A DNA stretch of 64,000 nucleotides from Cunninghamia lanceolata. Its lineage: Eukaryota; Streptophyta; Pinopsida; Cupressales; Cupressaceae. The notes below the pieces were generated by a model. That model made no database searches, was not told the DNA's origin, and saw only the letters and a list, made by a program, of their open reading frames with translations. Below, piece after piece: positions 1 through 11,117 of this stretch. The stretch covers positions 992,001 to 1,056,000 of the forward strand of contig BSBN01000845.1 of the NCBI GenBank assembly GCA_027924645.1, given 5' to 3'. Within the stretch, counting starts at the first letter, position 1. The number at the start of each line of letters is the position of its first letter. Both the position numbers and the translations under genes were made by a program.

Positions 1-705
1 TCTCCTCTCTTATTTATTGTTTTCCTTCCTCTAGTGTTTCCACCTAGCGGGCAGATGACGACAAACATTTATACTAATGCAGACCTAGTGTCCCTTTCAA
101 GAGCAATAAAAAATTGGACTTAGTTCCTAATATGATGATGGGGTTGTATATTTTATTTGACGCTTGGCTAGTGGAAGCACTCATTCTTTTCGCGTAGTGA
201 ATTTTATGATGTTTCTATCGCATTTACAAACCTTAACAATATTGCTGCTCTGTGCACCTTTGTTTGCCTTTGAATCTGGCCTTGGCGGTACTCGATTCAG
301 AGAGCTTCATGATAGAGCCCCTGGTTATCCTTGAACTCTGAATTTATTGTATAACCTTGGTTCTTTGTGTAATTAATCATATGCATTGATGTTGTTGTTT
401 ATCATGATGTTGTAGACACTAACATGTTCCTTGCAGGGATGTATTTGTGGGAACATTTAGAGATTGTAAAGTACATGTCACCACCGGGAGGCATGGGCTT
501 TGCAAAAGTTAGTGTTCCCTTGTGTTTTTTCTTCCTACCTTAATGTGCTTGATATCAATAACTGATATCAACCACCTTAAGGTGGGGGCATATAAGGTAA
601 GCTATTATAGATGTTAGCAATGTGTTTGACCTCAGATGCATAGACCTATGCCAGAGTAGTGCATCGTGCATCCTGAGCTTGTTTGCAATCAATCAATCAA
701 TCATA

Positions 706-836
706 TAAGCCCTCTGTGGAGGCGGTATATCAAGCATATCCTTTTTCTTAAGCCCTCTGCAGAGGTAGGGATGGTGTATTCTTGGAGTAGATTGCATCAT
801 CCTATCATTTTCAAAAGTCCTTTGTGGAGGCGAGGA
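706..836 (+). repeat. Three copies of a CCTC...GAGG hairpin motif
   Basis: Near-copies of AAGCCCTCTGTGGAGGCG occur at about 706-726, 749-770 and 814-836. Each can fold as a CCTC/GAGG hairpin with a 4-base loop. The spacing is 43-65 bases. Function unknown. Confidence 0.6.
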
Positions 837-1041
837 GCAATTCTGTGACTAACTCAACCCTTAAGCGTGTCTTCGGCGATTGTTGAGGTGAAGCCCAATC
901 GTCAATGTGTGCTTGTAATGTGCCTGAGATGGTGATGAGCCTAGAAATAGGGAACACACCATCACTTGTCTACCATGTTTTCTCCTCGTCTTCAAGTGTG
1001 TGTGTGTTTTGGCGTGCTTGTTTTGTATGGCATGTTTGTTG

Positions 1042-1177
1042 TCCCATATGCATAGACCAGCGCCTTGAGTAGTACTTCATGCATTTTGGGAGGTTTTGCA
1101 TGTATTGCATGTGTGTTGCCCCATATGCAGAGACCAACGCCATCGAGTAGTGATTCTTGCATTTTGGGAGGTTTGTT
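1042..1177 (+). repeat. Tandem repeat, two units of about 76 bases
   Basis: Two diverged units start at about 1042 and 1117. They share CCCATATGCA, AGACCA, GAGTAGT and GCATTTTGGGAGGTTT. A third, more diverged partial copy lies at 631-672. They look like a young tandem array in the 3' UTR of element K. Confidence 0.65.
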
Positions 1178-1441
1178 TACTTTCTAGTACTTGCATTTGC
1201 ATTTCACATATATGAGAAAAAGAAAAGAAAATATATCATTTTTGTCTTCCATGCATTAATGTGTCTTCCATGCATTAACTACCTGCTCTATGTTTTGTAT
1301 GGCTATAACTGTCTTCTCCCTATTTTACGTGTCTGTTACTGTCTTCTATGTGATTGGCATGTCTTCTTCATGCTTGGTGTGTTTGTTGTGTTTGTGACCT
1401 TACATTAATGCATGTATGGGCCTTGTGTTCATACATACATT

Positions 1442-1456
1442 AAAATGGGGGCTAAA
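1442..1456 (+). other. Polypurine tract of element K
   Basis: AAAATGGGGGCTAAA directly precedes the TG that opens the LTR at 1457. This is the expected plus-strand primer site of an LTR retroelement. Confidence 0.6.
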
Positions 1457-2711
1457 TGTAATGTCAGAAAATGTCCCCTTGGGGGCTTTTATCTCATAAG
1501 GTTTAGCTCTTGGGTCTTTAGAGTGCATTTAGGACATTTTAGTTCATATTTTAGCATCCTGATGGAATGAGACCTAAGTCCCATGACAAATAGGACCTAG
1601 GAGGACCCCTTGAGCTATACCCTACCTAAAATAGGGGGGAGGACTTGGGCACCTGCACCCTAGTCCTGCCCTATTTTGGGACAGCCCCAATTTCCAGGTG
1701 TCAGTTTATGATCGTTAGGTGGTTATTTTGCCGACACGGTAAAGTTTGATTTTTAAAATCTTGGTGGGAATGCTTGTAGGTGCATATATAAGCATGTGCA
1801 TGCATTCATTTGTAAACTAGAGATTTCAATTAGATGATCATTGTGTACTCTAGGAATTCTCAAGGTGATTCAAGGCTTCTATTGTGTTGCAAGAGCAGAC
1901 TTGTGTGTTTTGTGTGTTGATATTTGCATATTTGAGCATCAATCTCCTCATGGCATGAAGAGCATCTTCCTCCATGAGAGCTTCACTACAAGGTGACATA
2001 ATATTGTGTTTTCATCATTAATTCCTTTGGTTTTTTGCCTCTTCCTCACAAGGGTACACCATCTTTATCTAACAATGGTGTTCGGAGACTTAAGTGTCCT
2101 CTAGGATTTGACTAAGGCAAACCTCTAAACACAACCCCCAAACCAAGTCTTGTGATTGTAGGTTACAGGTGTCGCATCTAAAAAAAGTGGAGTTGTAGGA
2201 AGGCTAGCTAGGCACTAGGGCTTCAGGATCTGAAGGAAAGTTAGACAAAGGAGCACTTCCAGGACTTGGGCGCTCGCTCCAGTGTCCTCCGCAAATAGAT
2301 CTGGGGAAATAGAAGTTACAGGGCTGATCAGTGTCAGAAGGAAATCCAGATTCCCTGAAAAAGTAGGTACCTTGGACTTGGGCACCCGCTCCAGTGTCCC
2401 CAACTGTTCCTCTTTGGAACCCTAAAAACAGGTATTTTGTAATTCACTATTTCACTCCTGTCTGCAAGAGCTTTTTCTATAATTCATTAATTTGTAGTTG
2501 TATTGTATAATTAGGGTTTTAATGGTCTATTGGGCATAGGAGAAGGAAAATTTGATAATTAATTCCCTAATCAAAGTTTCCCTACATCTGTAAGTGGCCT
2601 AGGGTATGATAGTGCCCGTCACTCGACCCTAGATCCTTGAATGTAAGGTGGAAAGGAGGATTTAAGCATCTAAACACTAGAATATTAACAAATCTAATTT
2701 TCCCCTAAACA
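1457..2711 (+). repeat. 3' LTR of element K
   Basis: The LTR opens with TGTAATGTC after a polypurine tract and appears to close with CTAAACA at 2711, where recognisable integrase sequence of the next element starts. A TATATAAG box lies at 1785-1792. The LTR holds a long inverted repeat (1628-1677, AAAATAGGG against CCCTATTTT) and three 26-base GGAC...GTCC hairpins at 1641-1666, 2262-2287 and 2374-2399. No second LTR is in the window, so the right end rests on the junction with the interrupted integrase reading frame. Confidence 0.55.
1785..1792 (+). promoter_or_regulatory. TATA box in LTR K
   Basis: TATATAAG sits about 330 bases into the LTR and would be the core promoter of element K. It is called from sequence alone. 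Confidence 0.4.
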
Positions 2712-3136
2712 CCTATAGCTCTTTTATATGTGATCCTGTGTGCCCAAAGAGCATCATATAGCTTCTTATGCCATCCTCTTTGTCCTTCATCTACTAGCTT
2801 CTTGATAATAGAATTTAAATTTTTATTGCTAGATTCAACTTGTCTGTTACCTTGGGGATAATAATCAGATGAATGTCCTAGACTGATACCATGTTCATAG
2901 AAAAAAAGAGCAATCTTAGAAGATGAAAAGGAGATACCATTATCTGTGATTATCTTTTTTGGGATACTGAATCTTATTATAATATTCTCTTTCAAGAAAT
3001 TACACACCACTTCTGAAGTAGTTTGTCTTACTGGAATGGCTTCTACCCATTTGGTAAAGTAATTTGTGGTGATAAGAATGTGTGTGTGTCTAGCACTTGA
3101 GTTAGGATTAATAGGACCAATAAAATCTAGGCCCCA
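2712..3136 (-). pseudogene. Integrase catalytic core (Tat element), cut at its C-terminal side
   Basis: This is the DDE core that joins the cDNA to the target. The first Asp is in GLDFIG, the second in ITDNG and the Glu in QVESSN, so all three catalytic residues survive. The frame follows that of the zinc finger domain after a TAA stop at 3137-3139. Homology ends at AHRITYKRAIG, well before the end of a normal integrase, where LTR K begins. The C-terminal domain is therefore missing from the window. Confidence 0.85.
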
Positions 3137-3931
3137 TTATTGGAACAGCTCATCAATCACCACAGGTTTCAAAGGCAGTGCTGCTAGATGAGGGCGACCA
3201 GTGAACTTGACACACTTTTCACATTTGGATACCCATTGTTGAGCATCTTTAAACATACCTGGCCAATAAAAACATTGTCTTAGGATCTTAAAAGATGTCA
3301 CAGAGGTAGAAAAATGACCACCACAGGGTTCATCATGGAAGGCTTTCATAAGTCTTCTTTGTTGTTCTTTGTCGACACACCTAAGAAATGTTGCATCAAA
3401 CCCTTTCTTATATAAATTTCCTTCCCAAAGAACATACTTGCTGGATTTTAGTTTTAGGTTTCTTTTTTCTTTGGCTGATAAGTGAACAAGATAGTCACTA
3501 TAAGTCAAAAAGTATGAGATATCTAAGAACCACTCATCAACTATACTAGTAAAAAGAACTAGAGGCACTTGCTCTTCATCAATGATTTTATTTTCTGCAA
3601 TCAGTCTACATAGACCCTCACCTCTTACTAGATTAGTAGGTCTGATGTCTACATCATATTCTTGAACTTTCACTATCCAAGCCCCCCGTTTATTACATCT
3701 AATTTCTTGTTGTGTAAGGATACTTTTAACAACAGTTTCAGGAACAAAAACTATGGTATGTGAATGTAGAATATAGAACCTAAAACTTTTCAAAGCTCTA
3801 ACAACGACATAGGCATGTTTTTCAAGAGGTGTGTACTTAAGCTCATAGCTTTTGAGAGGGGTACTCATAAATGAAATAGGGGCTTCAATGCCTTGCTCAT
3901 TTTTCTACATTAAAATGGTTGATAAAGTGTG
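3137..3931 (-). pseudogene. RNase H (3' part) and integrase HHCC zinc finger (Tat element)
   Basis: The first third resembles the RNase H that follows RT in Ty3/gypsy elements (YTPLEKHAYVVVRALKSFR). The C-terminal part is the integrase zinc finger: His in AFHDEPCGGH and Cys in KCEKC, with the usual YWPGM stretch between. The stop at 3137 separates it from the integrase core, and a stop at 3932 from the RT. Both junctions keep the same reading frame, so these are point lesions in one former polyprotein. Confidence 0.85.
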
Positions 3932-5080
3932 TTATGATGCATAGCAATATATAATGAAGTTTTTATTGAACTTAGGACATACCAGTGAAGGTGAATTTTC
4001 TATGGCAATTTTTATATCTTCAAATGCCTCCTTTCCTTCACTGCTCCACTTGAAAGCTGGGTGATTTTTCATTATTTCAGCTATGGGCCTTGTCAACTCA
4101 GTGAACTCAGGTACAAATCCCCTCAAGAAATTCACTTGGTCAAGGAAAGATCTGGTACTAACCTTATTCGTGGGCAACCCCAATTGCATGATTTCTTTCA
4201 CCCTTTCAGGATCAACCTTAATCCCATCTTTTGAAACAATGTGTCCCAAAAGCTTACCTTCTGTAATGGCAAAAAAATATTTCTTAGGATTTAATGAGAC
4301 CCCTTGTTCTCTACAACACTGTAATACAACTTCTAAATCATGTATATGATGTTCTCTCTTCCTTGAAAAAACTGTCAAGTCATCTAGATATACCACAATG
4401 ATTTTATTTTTTAAATTCCCAAATGAGAGATCCATAGCCCACTGAAAAGTAGCACTTGCATTGATGAGACCAAATGGCATTTTATTGTAAGAGAACACAC
4501 CGATGGGGGTGGTGAATGCCATTTTGAGTTGATCTTCTGGAGCCACTTCAATTTGATTATAACCAGAGAAACCATCTAGCATCGACATCATTTCAGAACC
4601 TGCATCAGTTTATAGAATGTGGTCCATAATAGGCAGTGAATAATTGTCCTTTAATGAAGCTTGGTTTAGGTTTATGAAGTCAATGCAAATCCTTATCTCT
4701 CCATTTTTCTTCCTAACAGGGACTATATTCGCTACCTATGTAGAATGATGGATTGGATAAATAATCTTAGCTTTCAACATCTTATCTATTTCATTGAAGA
4801 TTGCCTCTGCCACTTTTGGGTTGTAAGTTCATTGTTTTTGCCTGTAAAGTATGATGCTAGGTTTTAAAGGTATTTTATGTTGTAACTCTCCATTCCTAAA
4901 CTTCTTCAAGTCAGCATAACACCATGCAAAAACATCTTTGTATTTTGTCAACAAAGAAATCAATCTTTCCCTTTCTTGGGAAGAGCAACATTTTCCTATG
5001 CACACTACTTTCGGATCTTCATCTGTGCCAATATTTGCATGGTCATAATCAGCAGATGATTCAACATTGACCTTATTTTT
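3932..5080 (-). pseudogene. Reverse transcriptase (Tat element)
   Basis: The conserved N-terminal RT segment (KDVFAW, then PVRKKNGEIRICIDF) is readable from about 5000. The fingers and palm follow: LDGFSGYNQIEV, MPFGLINASATFQ, and the catalytic YLDD. Connection motifs include LLGHIVSKDGIKVDP and FLRGFVPEF. In-frame stops lie near 4605 (where relatives have Gln), near 4738 and in the linker near 4840. The frame is continuous with the extra RNase H on one side and with the RNase H/integrase on the other. Confidence 0.9.
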
Positions 5081-5980
5081 TCATTTTAGATACTGATCAT
5101 GTTGATTGAATAAATTCTCTAGAGAGACTAAACCTTTAGGTATTTTGTTTCCTTTTAATTGGATTGTTTCAGTCTTCTCTTGCCCATGTGTATTGACATA
5201 TCCATCCGTAACATCATTACTCACATTATCACTTCCTTCAAAGAAAATATTAGCAAAAGCTTCAACCTTTTCAAGGAATGAAATAATTTGCTTGTCACTG
5301 TCAAACACTTGCCAATGGTTTACATTATCAGGGACATTGGGGTGATATATTAACTCAATCCTATAAGGTTTATCTTTAAAATTAGGATGAGGTAATAATA
5401 AAGATGTAGAAACAACCAATGAATCAGCTCTTGCATTAAAATCTCTAGGCATTGCTTCAATAGAAAAAGCATAAAAATCTTCAACACAATCCCAAACCCT
5501 ATTTCTGTAATCCTTCAGTCTACCATTCTTCACAGAATATTGTTTCCTAACTTTCTTAACTATCAACTCTGCATCTCCTCTGGCTCTCAATTGTTTTATT
5601 TCCCTTTCCTTGGCTAAGGCTAAGCTAAGTAGAAGAGCTTCCTATTCAGTAGTATTGTTGGTGTTCTCAAATTCCAATTTGTAAGCAAAAGGAAAAATAT
5701 AACCATCTGGGGAAACTAATACAACCCCTACTCCAGAGCCAACATGGGAAAAACTTCCATCAAATTCTAATGTCCACAACTCATTCTATAAATCAGGGCT
5801 AATAAGGCTCAAGCATTCTTCTTCTATGGAAGTAAACAAATAAGTGCCTGGTCCAATCTCAACAAATAAGATGTCTACCCTAGGATCTCTAGACTTTAAT
5901 ACTGTGAACTTGGCTTTAGACTCTGGATTAAGATGTACTTTCTTCCTTTCTAGTGGTATTAAAGCATGAGGCCAATCCAT
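5081..5980 (-). pseudogene. Extra RNase H domain located between protease and RT (Tat element)
   Basis: The C-terminal three quarters form a full RNase H fold signature: Asp in LEFDGSFS, Glu in NNTTE, Asp in RGDAELIVKK, and a last Asp in RDFNARADSL. This is a second RNase H besides the one after RT. Tat elements are known to carry such a plant-type (aRNH) copy. Its place upstream of RT is what stands out here. The part before it (MDWPHALIP, then EIGPGTYLF) is the usual spacer after Tat protease. Two in-frame stops interrupt it, at 5786-5788 and near 5645. Confidence 0.8.
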
Positions 5981-6437
5981 TTGTATCTCCCCTCCTAAGT
6001 CTACAAAAATTCCTACTCAGAAGCATGCCATAACTGGCGGGGATGTCAACAACAAGGATAGTTAACTTCAATATTTTTTTGGGAAAGGTAGCCAAAGAAA
6101 CTTGTATGTCTTTTATTTATCCCAAAATTGGAACTTGTGAGCCATCCATTGAAAAACATTTACCATGGGAAGGAGTATAAGACAACCCTAAAGCTCTAGC
6201 CACTTGAGAAGGCATTACATTATCGGAAGCGCCAGAGTCAATGACACAATTACTCAATCTAAAACTAGCTATGTAAAGAGACACATAAAAAGGTTCTGGC
6301 TTAGAGAATGGATCTTTCTGACCTAATTCTTTTTCATATAGATTTTGGGACACATGTTCACTAAGAGGCATCTTGTCCTCACTAGACACTTGGGTGCTAT
6401 TTTGAGAAGGGGAGGGTTCCTGTCTGATAGATTTCAC
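5981..6437 (-). pseudogene. Aspartic protease (Tat element)
   Basis: The active-site loop reads VIDSGASDNVMP, the expected DSGA. Downstream is the segment KDIQVSLATFPKKILKL and VDIPASYGMLLSRNF, typical of Tat protease C-termini. The domain is in frame with gag, so gag and protease were one ORF. Between about 6117 and 5980 the frame slips by one base, the only frameshift found in this element. Confidence 0.85.
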
Positions 6438-6488
6438 TAGCCAGTCCAGCTTGGATGGGTTGAGTCTGAGATACTTATTTTGGGAGAT

Positions 6489-8069
6489 CTAAATTTTGGT
6501 ATTCTTATATGACTCAATTATATCAAATGAACTAGTAACAATAGTATCAGGGGAAGGAACAAATGGTACCTCTGTAGACATGCTCTTAGAAGTAGTATTG
6601 TCAGGTTTCTTAGAACTGGAAGCATGTTGTTTGGATAGAAGGTACTTTGGAGTGAAAGATGAACCATTCGTCTGTCCTTTAGAGTCTGCCCCTTTCTGGG
6701 TCTGTTGTCCTCTAGTGAAGAATGCACAATTAGGATCAATCTCTATGTAAACATCTTCTCCTGCTTTAGTGGCTGGCTCATACTCAAAGAAATTAACACT
6801 CGCATCATAAGATGGACTGGGTTCTTCTACATATGGCACTTTAGCTTGTTCATTGGTAGAAAGCATTTACATGAATCGAACCATCTTCGGGAAAGTGGAC
6901 CCATCATGATCTGTAGTCAAATGAAAATTGCACATCATGTTGCCTTTACTAGTAGGAGTATTCTCAATAGCCAACCTTTGTGCGGGTCCATTTAAAGGCA
7001 AAGTTTTATTATGACCACTTTGATTGCCATAATCCTTTTGTGGTATATCTTGGTAAGGTGCTTGAAAATGTCCCTTTGGCATTTGCCTCTTTATGGTTAT
7101 TATATCATTAGCCAATCTTTGTATGACTGGATTAGTAGAATTCACACCAGAAGGTTTACCAGTTTGCAATTCCTTTTTCCATTTTCCCGCTATGATCAAA
7201 TCATCTTCTATAGATATGGCTCTCTCTTGGGTTGTCGTTACGCCAGTTGTCCATTCTCTTTTGATAGTGAAACTAACATTTGGTGGACGGGTATTGATAA
7301 AGAAACATTTTAACAGATCATCTCCTAGCCTCATGTTTTTAGGAATCTTATTGTATAGCTTGTTAAATCTGGCAACAAATTCCCTCATTGGTTATTGTAT
7401 CTCTTTTTTCATTGTGGCTAATTGCATGACTAGAGTTTGTTCATTCTTGACAGACTTGAATCTGATTTCAAACTTTGTTTTTAAGGCATTCCAACCATTA
7501 ATAGAGCCATTAGGGAGGTGATAAAACCAATCAGTAACGGCATCGATTAGGGATTCTACAAAAAGTATCATAGCTACATCTTCATGTTGTACAACAAGAA
7601 TAGAAGAGGTAGCAAAGAAAGCTTGCAAATGTTCTTCTGGGGTGAATTTTCCATCTCCTCTAAATTTAGGTATAATTTTCCCTGACCCCTTAGGTAAATC
7701 ATGTAACTGGACTCCAAGATTGAGTGGGCCTATGGTGGCTCCCCATGGAACAGGTGGAGGATGAGCCATGATAAGTGGGTTTTGTATAGGGAAATTTACA
7801 TGCAAATGGAGGATTACTTCATGCAAAAGGAGAGCTTCACAAGATGTGGATGACATACTTGGAGAGGTTTGACCAAGTGGAGGGGATGAGGGTCTACTAA
7901 CAAGCCTAACCTTTCGATTAGGTGGGAAGGAAGAAAAGTTGACGGATTCTAGAAATGAAAAATCTTCATCAAGGATCCCCTTCTTTCTATCTCCCCTAGT
8001 ATATCTTTTGGAAGCCAGATTTAGACAGTAAAACTTGATAAAAACATAGTCACCAACTTCACTTACTAA
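6489..8069 (-). pseudogene. Gag capsid/nucleocapsid (Tat element)
   Basis: The frame opens at 8069 and the N-terminus reads GDYVFIKFYCLNLASKRYTR, a segment common to Tat gag proteins. The capsid core follows (PKFRGDGKFTPEEHLQAFF, then DWFYHLPNGSI and FVARFNKLYNKIP). A degenerate zinc-knuckle remnant CNFHLTTDHDG lies near 6900. Stops at 7392-7394 and 6867-6869 break it without shifting the frame. It remains in frame with protease. Confidence 0.85.
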
Positions 8070-8456
8070 TTAGCTTGTGGAAGATTTTGTTGATTGTCTA
8101 ACTAATTCCTCTGATTAACCCTCTGGTTTTTGTGCCTATCGTTAGGAAGTGCTAGCACAGGAAACACTCTTTCTCTTCATGGCATAGGTACAACATCTTC
8201 AATAACAAAAATTTCTTGAGAATTTTCAAACATCTGGTATTCTCTTACAACTTTACCAATTTCTTCTTCTTATTCTAACACTTCGTTAACCTGATGGTAT
8301 TGCAAGTTAGACCTTCTATGTTACCAACAAGCAACCTTAATCCAGTAATAATATCTTCTTGATCGCCTATAAGCCAATCAATATTTGGTTGTAGAATAGG
8401 AGCATTACGTCTCTGAAGAACCATTAGAGAAACTCACAATACATAATAATCATAAA

Positions 8457-8480
8457 TCCCTAGTAGAGTTGCCAAAAATA
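8457..8480 (-). other. Candidate primer-binding site (Tat element)
   Basis: On the minus strand the sequence reads TTTTGGCAACTCTACTAGGG just after a CCAACA that could end the LTR. It resembles the TGGCGACTC...GGGG primer-binding sites reported for plant Tat-like elements. A tRNA match was not checked. Confidence 0.45.
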
Positions 8481-9198
8481 TGTTGGCTTACAAATTTGGC
8501 ATCTAACTCTATATTCTTTCACCCACACAAATGACAAATGTAACCATAGTTGAGTCAGTAATAATGATATTTTATCACCAACTCTCTACTTATTTTACAA
8601 GGTGGCAGCTACCTTCGACTAGTGTTCAACGAATCAAAAATCTATGATGCTTTTAACCAGAAAGAAAAGAAAAGGAAATGCTTTTAACTAGAAAGCTTTG
8701 AAAGGAAATTCTCATATAAATAAATGAAACAATACTCATAGAAGCTCAAAGACTTCGAATAATAATAATTGAAAAGAGAAGATTTTGAATTATAATCACC
8801 ATATCATATCCATTCAAAGATAGATATCCACAGCAATGAAAGCACCAACTGAACTCTCCAACATAAAGAAAGATCCCACAAATATGGCATTCAACATAAA
8901 CAGAATGATAGCTCAAACACTATAACACAAAGATCATATAAGCTTGAACTATTCCAACTGTGTACCTTTTCTATATATTGAAGTCTATCAAAACAAACAT
9001 TCAAGATATCTAACTAAATTGAGAAAAACAAAGTTTGCCCAACCAGAAAGATGTTTCCATTGTTCCACCTTACATATTTATAAGCATAAAATAATAACTA
9101 TCTTTTGAAAGATGAATGGTTTCTTGAAGACAACCGTTTTTATAAAATAAAGTCTTTTAAAGTTTTGCCAGATAACTTAAAAACATAAAGAAATAGAT
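8481..9198 (-). repeat. Candidate 5' LTR of the Tat element, outer edge unknown
   Basis: The inner edge is TGTTGG at 8481 (CCAACA on the minus strand). A TATAAATA box on the minus strand lies at about 9075-9082. A CCAACA at 8859-8864 could be the outer edge of a short LTR; otherwise the LTR runs to near 9198. The matching 3' LTR is not in the window, so length cannot be decided. No coding sequence is seen. Confidence 0.4.
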
Positions 9199-10482
9199 TC
9201 AATTTGCCACCCCTTCATTTTCTTTGGGGTCTTCAATGATCTCCACTGCTTGATCTTCTGCCATCTTTTCTCACACTTTCAACCTCAGCTTGTACTCCCA
9301 ATACTTTGTAATGATAGCTGTAATACTTGTGTTCCCTGGAACGGTGGTGTTCTACAGCCTGGTTTTGAACTTGGCCAAGTTCTTAGCCACTCCCACCATG
9401 GTTTCCTGTATTATTTCATCTCTATTTCTATAACCATTAAGATAAACCTGCATGTAGCCTAATTTACTCAATGATTCACCAGAAATAGTCTCAGGATCAG
9501 CAAGCTCATTGTAAAGCAAATCTTTAACTTCGTTGTTGATATCCTTGGGACCGCGTAGGTTTTCTCTGAAGTCATCCAAGATATTCACTTCAAATGTATT
9601 ACAGTCCCTTTGAGTACCAATCATTAAATCCAGGTATTCTTGTAGAGCCTTGTTGATATGCTCAATAAGATTATCATACATATTAAGCTTCCAGTCCAAT
9701 GAGTCAACCCAGGACAAATCAATTTCGTGAGGGTTGCTTGCTAGATTTTCTTTTGTGTGTGTTATGGAATCTAGAGCTGCTAACTCAATAACTTCCCTTG
9801 AAAGCACATAAGTACTTCCTTGTTCCTTCCTCACCTGTTGAAGCTCATTCAGGTGATGTCTTATCATTTTAGCCCAATCGATGAATTGACCCTCACTACA
9901 TATTAGCAATATAAAGTGACACATCCAGAATTCAAAAGAGCTAGCATCTTCACTACCCGCCATGCGGTGCACTAGAGTGATAATATCTAAAATTTTGTCT
10001 TTGAAATGTGCTCTTTTAAGTGTAGAGGGTAGCTGAGACTTACCTCTTTTTTCTGAGTTTAACTAGTTGCGTGCAATAGAATTTCTACACCAGCCTTCAT
10101 TTTCCTCAAAGAATTCCACACCTAGGACTACAGACATATCTTCATATTTTTCCTGGCTTGGAATCTTCAACGCATGAGAAATAGACTCAGGATCAATCCT
10201 CGCAATCACTACTCCTTCCTTAGTCTTGATTTCTAAAGTCTCAGGATCGTATCTCTCCATGCATGAAATAATTAAATCTTCACAACACACTAAAACAGGG
10301 AAACTTGTTGAATGAGCCAGACCACTCTGTAGAATTTTCTCCGTGAATGGCGACCTGTCCTCTTGTTGTAGACAAGACCAGAATTTTGCTTAGTCTATGT
10401 GTCCAAGCTTAGTGTCTTTCACCTTAGACCAATTGCTCTCAATTCCAAAGTGGGAGGAAACACCTTGAAATTTGAATTTCAT
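9199..10482 (-). pseudogene. ORF of unknown function, 428 codons with four stops (ORF X)
   Basis: I do not recognise this protein with certainty. One frame runs from an ATG at 10482 (MKFKFQGVSSHFG) to a TGA at 9199 (ENEGVAN), broken only by stops near 10392, 10065, 9353 and 9264. Readable parts include CMERYDPETLEIKTKEG, ARIDPESISHALKIP and a hydrophobic stretch FWMCHFILLICS at about residues 180-192. The C-terminal half is predicted helical and charged. The middle resembles the large ORF of the element at 21864-29489 in layout: a short I..A(L/V) motif followed by an aromatic-hydrophobic segment. It may be an accessory or gag-like ORF of a plant retroelement (the PMD or 'putative plant transposon' type). 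That is a guess. Confidence 0.6.
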
Positions 10483-11117
10483 CACAGTGACCAAGTACCA
10501 GAGATGACAACAGAGTACAATAGAAATGACAATTTAGAAAAGGAGGAAAGCAGGTAAAACACTTAGATGATTTTGCTGCAAAGAGTGAAATGATGTGCAG
10601 TTATACCACCCTTGTTGTGCTCTTAAATGTTAAGCTGACATGGTACCATTTCTGTACCTTGAGAAATCAACCCAAAGATTTTCTCATCTCCCAAAAATTC
10701 TCTAAAGGACATTTCACACCAGCGGCGTACAACACTTTAAATGATCATTAATTGCCTTGGTTTCTGGTCCATCACTTAACCATCGCTGGATTGCTAGAAA
10801 TGAGAACTTTGGATCCTTAAGTCATGGGTTATAAAGTTCAGAAAACCTACGATACAACGATAAAAAAGGGAACCAAGCAGCTACAAAACATAACATAAAG
10901 AGTGTAGGATCGCGGGGTTCAAAAACTCTAGAACCTAGCGATATGGTTAGAAAACTTGGAAGAACAACGACTATGTTAGGAAACTTAGAGTATCAGTGAC
11001 TTCAAAGATTTTCTAAGGCACACGGTGAAAAATCATAACCTTTGGGACTTAGAAAAATAGAATAGCACAAGAATGAACAATAGAGCTGAATGAGACTTAA
11101 AAATGAGAAAAGAGGTA
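10483..11117. other. Unassigned sequence
   Basis: I see no ORF, LTR end or repeat that I can name in this stretch. On the minus strand it would be the leader of ORF X. Its right end is the point where copia integrase homology starts abruptly. Confidence 0.4.

Larger units (their letters stand above)
1..1456 (+). mobile_element. 3' internal non-coding part of an LTR retroelement (element K)
   Basis: I see no coding sequence here. The stretch leads into a polypurine tract and an LTR at 1457, so it is best read as the long 3' untranslated part of a plus-strand retroelement whose body lies left of the window. It holds short tandem repeats and three copies of a hairpin motif. A purine-rich tract with a run of G near 583-590 resembles a second polypurine tract. 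Long 3' UTRs with tandem repeats are known in plant Tat/Ogre-type Ty3/gypsy elements, so that group is a guess. The short ORFs at 666-848 and 1157-1408 look like chance. Confidence 0.5.
2712..9190 (-). mobile_element. Tat-type Ty3/gypsy retrotransposon, 3'-interrupted and decayed
   Basis: Reading leftwards on the minus strand the order is gag, protease, an extra RNase H, RT, RNase H, integrase zinc finger and integrase core. Almost the whole polyprotein stays in one frame from 8069 to 2712, with one frameshift between 6117 and 5980 and a handful of stops. Protease to RT spacing and wording match the plant Tat lineage. The integrase is cut at about 2712 by element K, so its C-terminus and 3' LTR are outside the window. 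The right edge lies somewhere between 8864 and 9198 and cannot be fixed without the other LTR. Confidence 0.8.

Noticed and set aside
10483..11117. LTR of element A to the left of its integrase fragment
   Set aside because: No TG...CA ends, PBS or similarity to the LTR at 13450 could be found.
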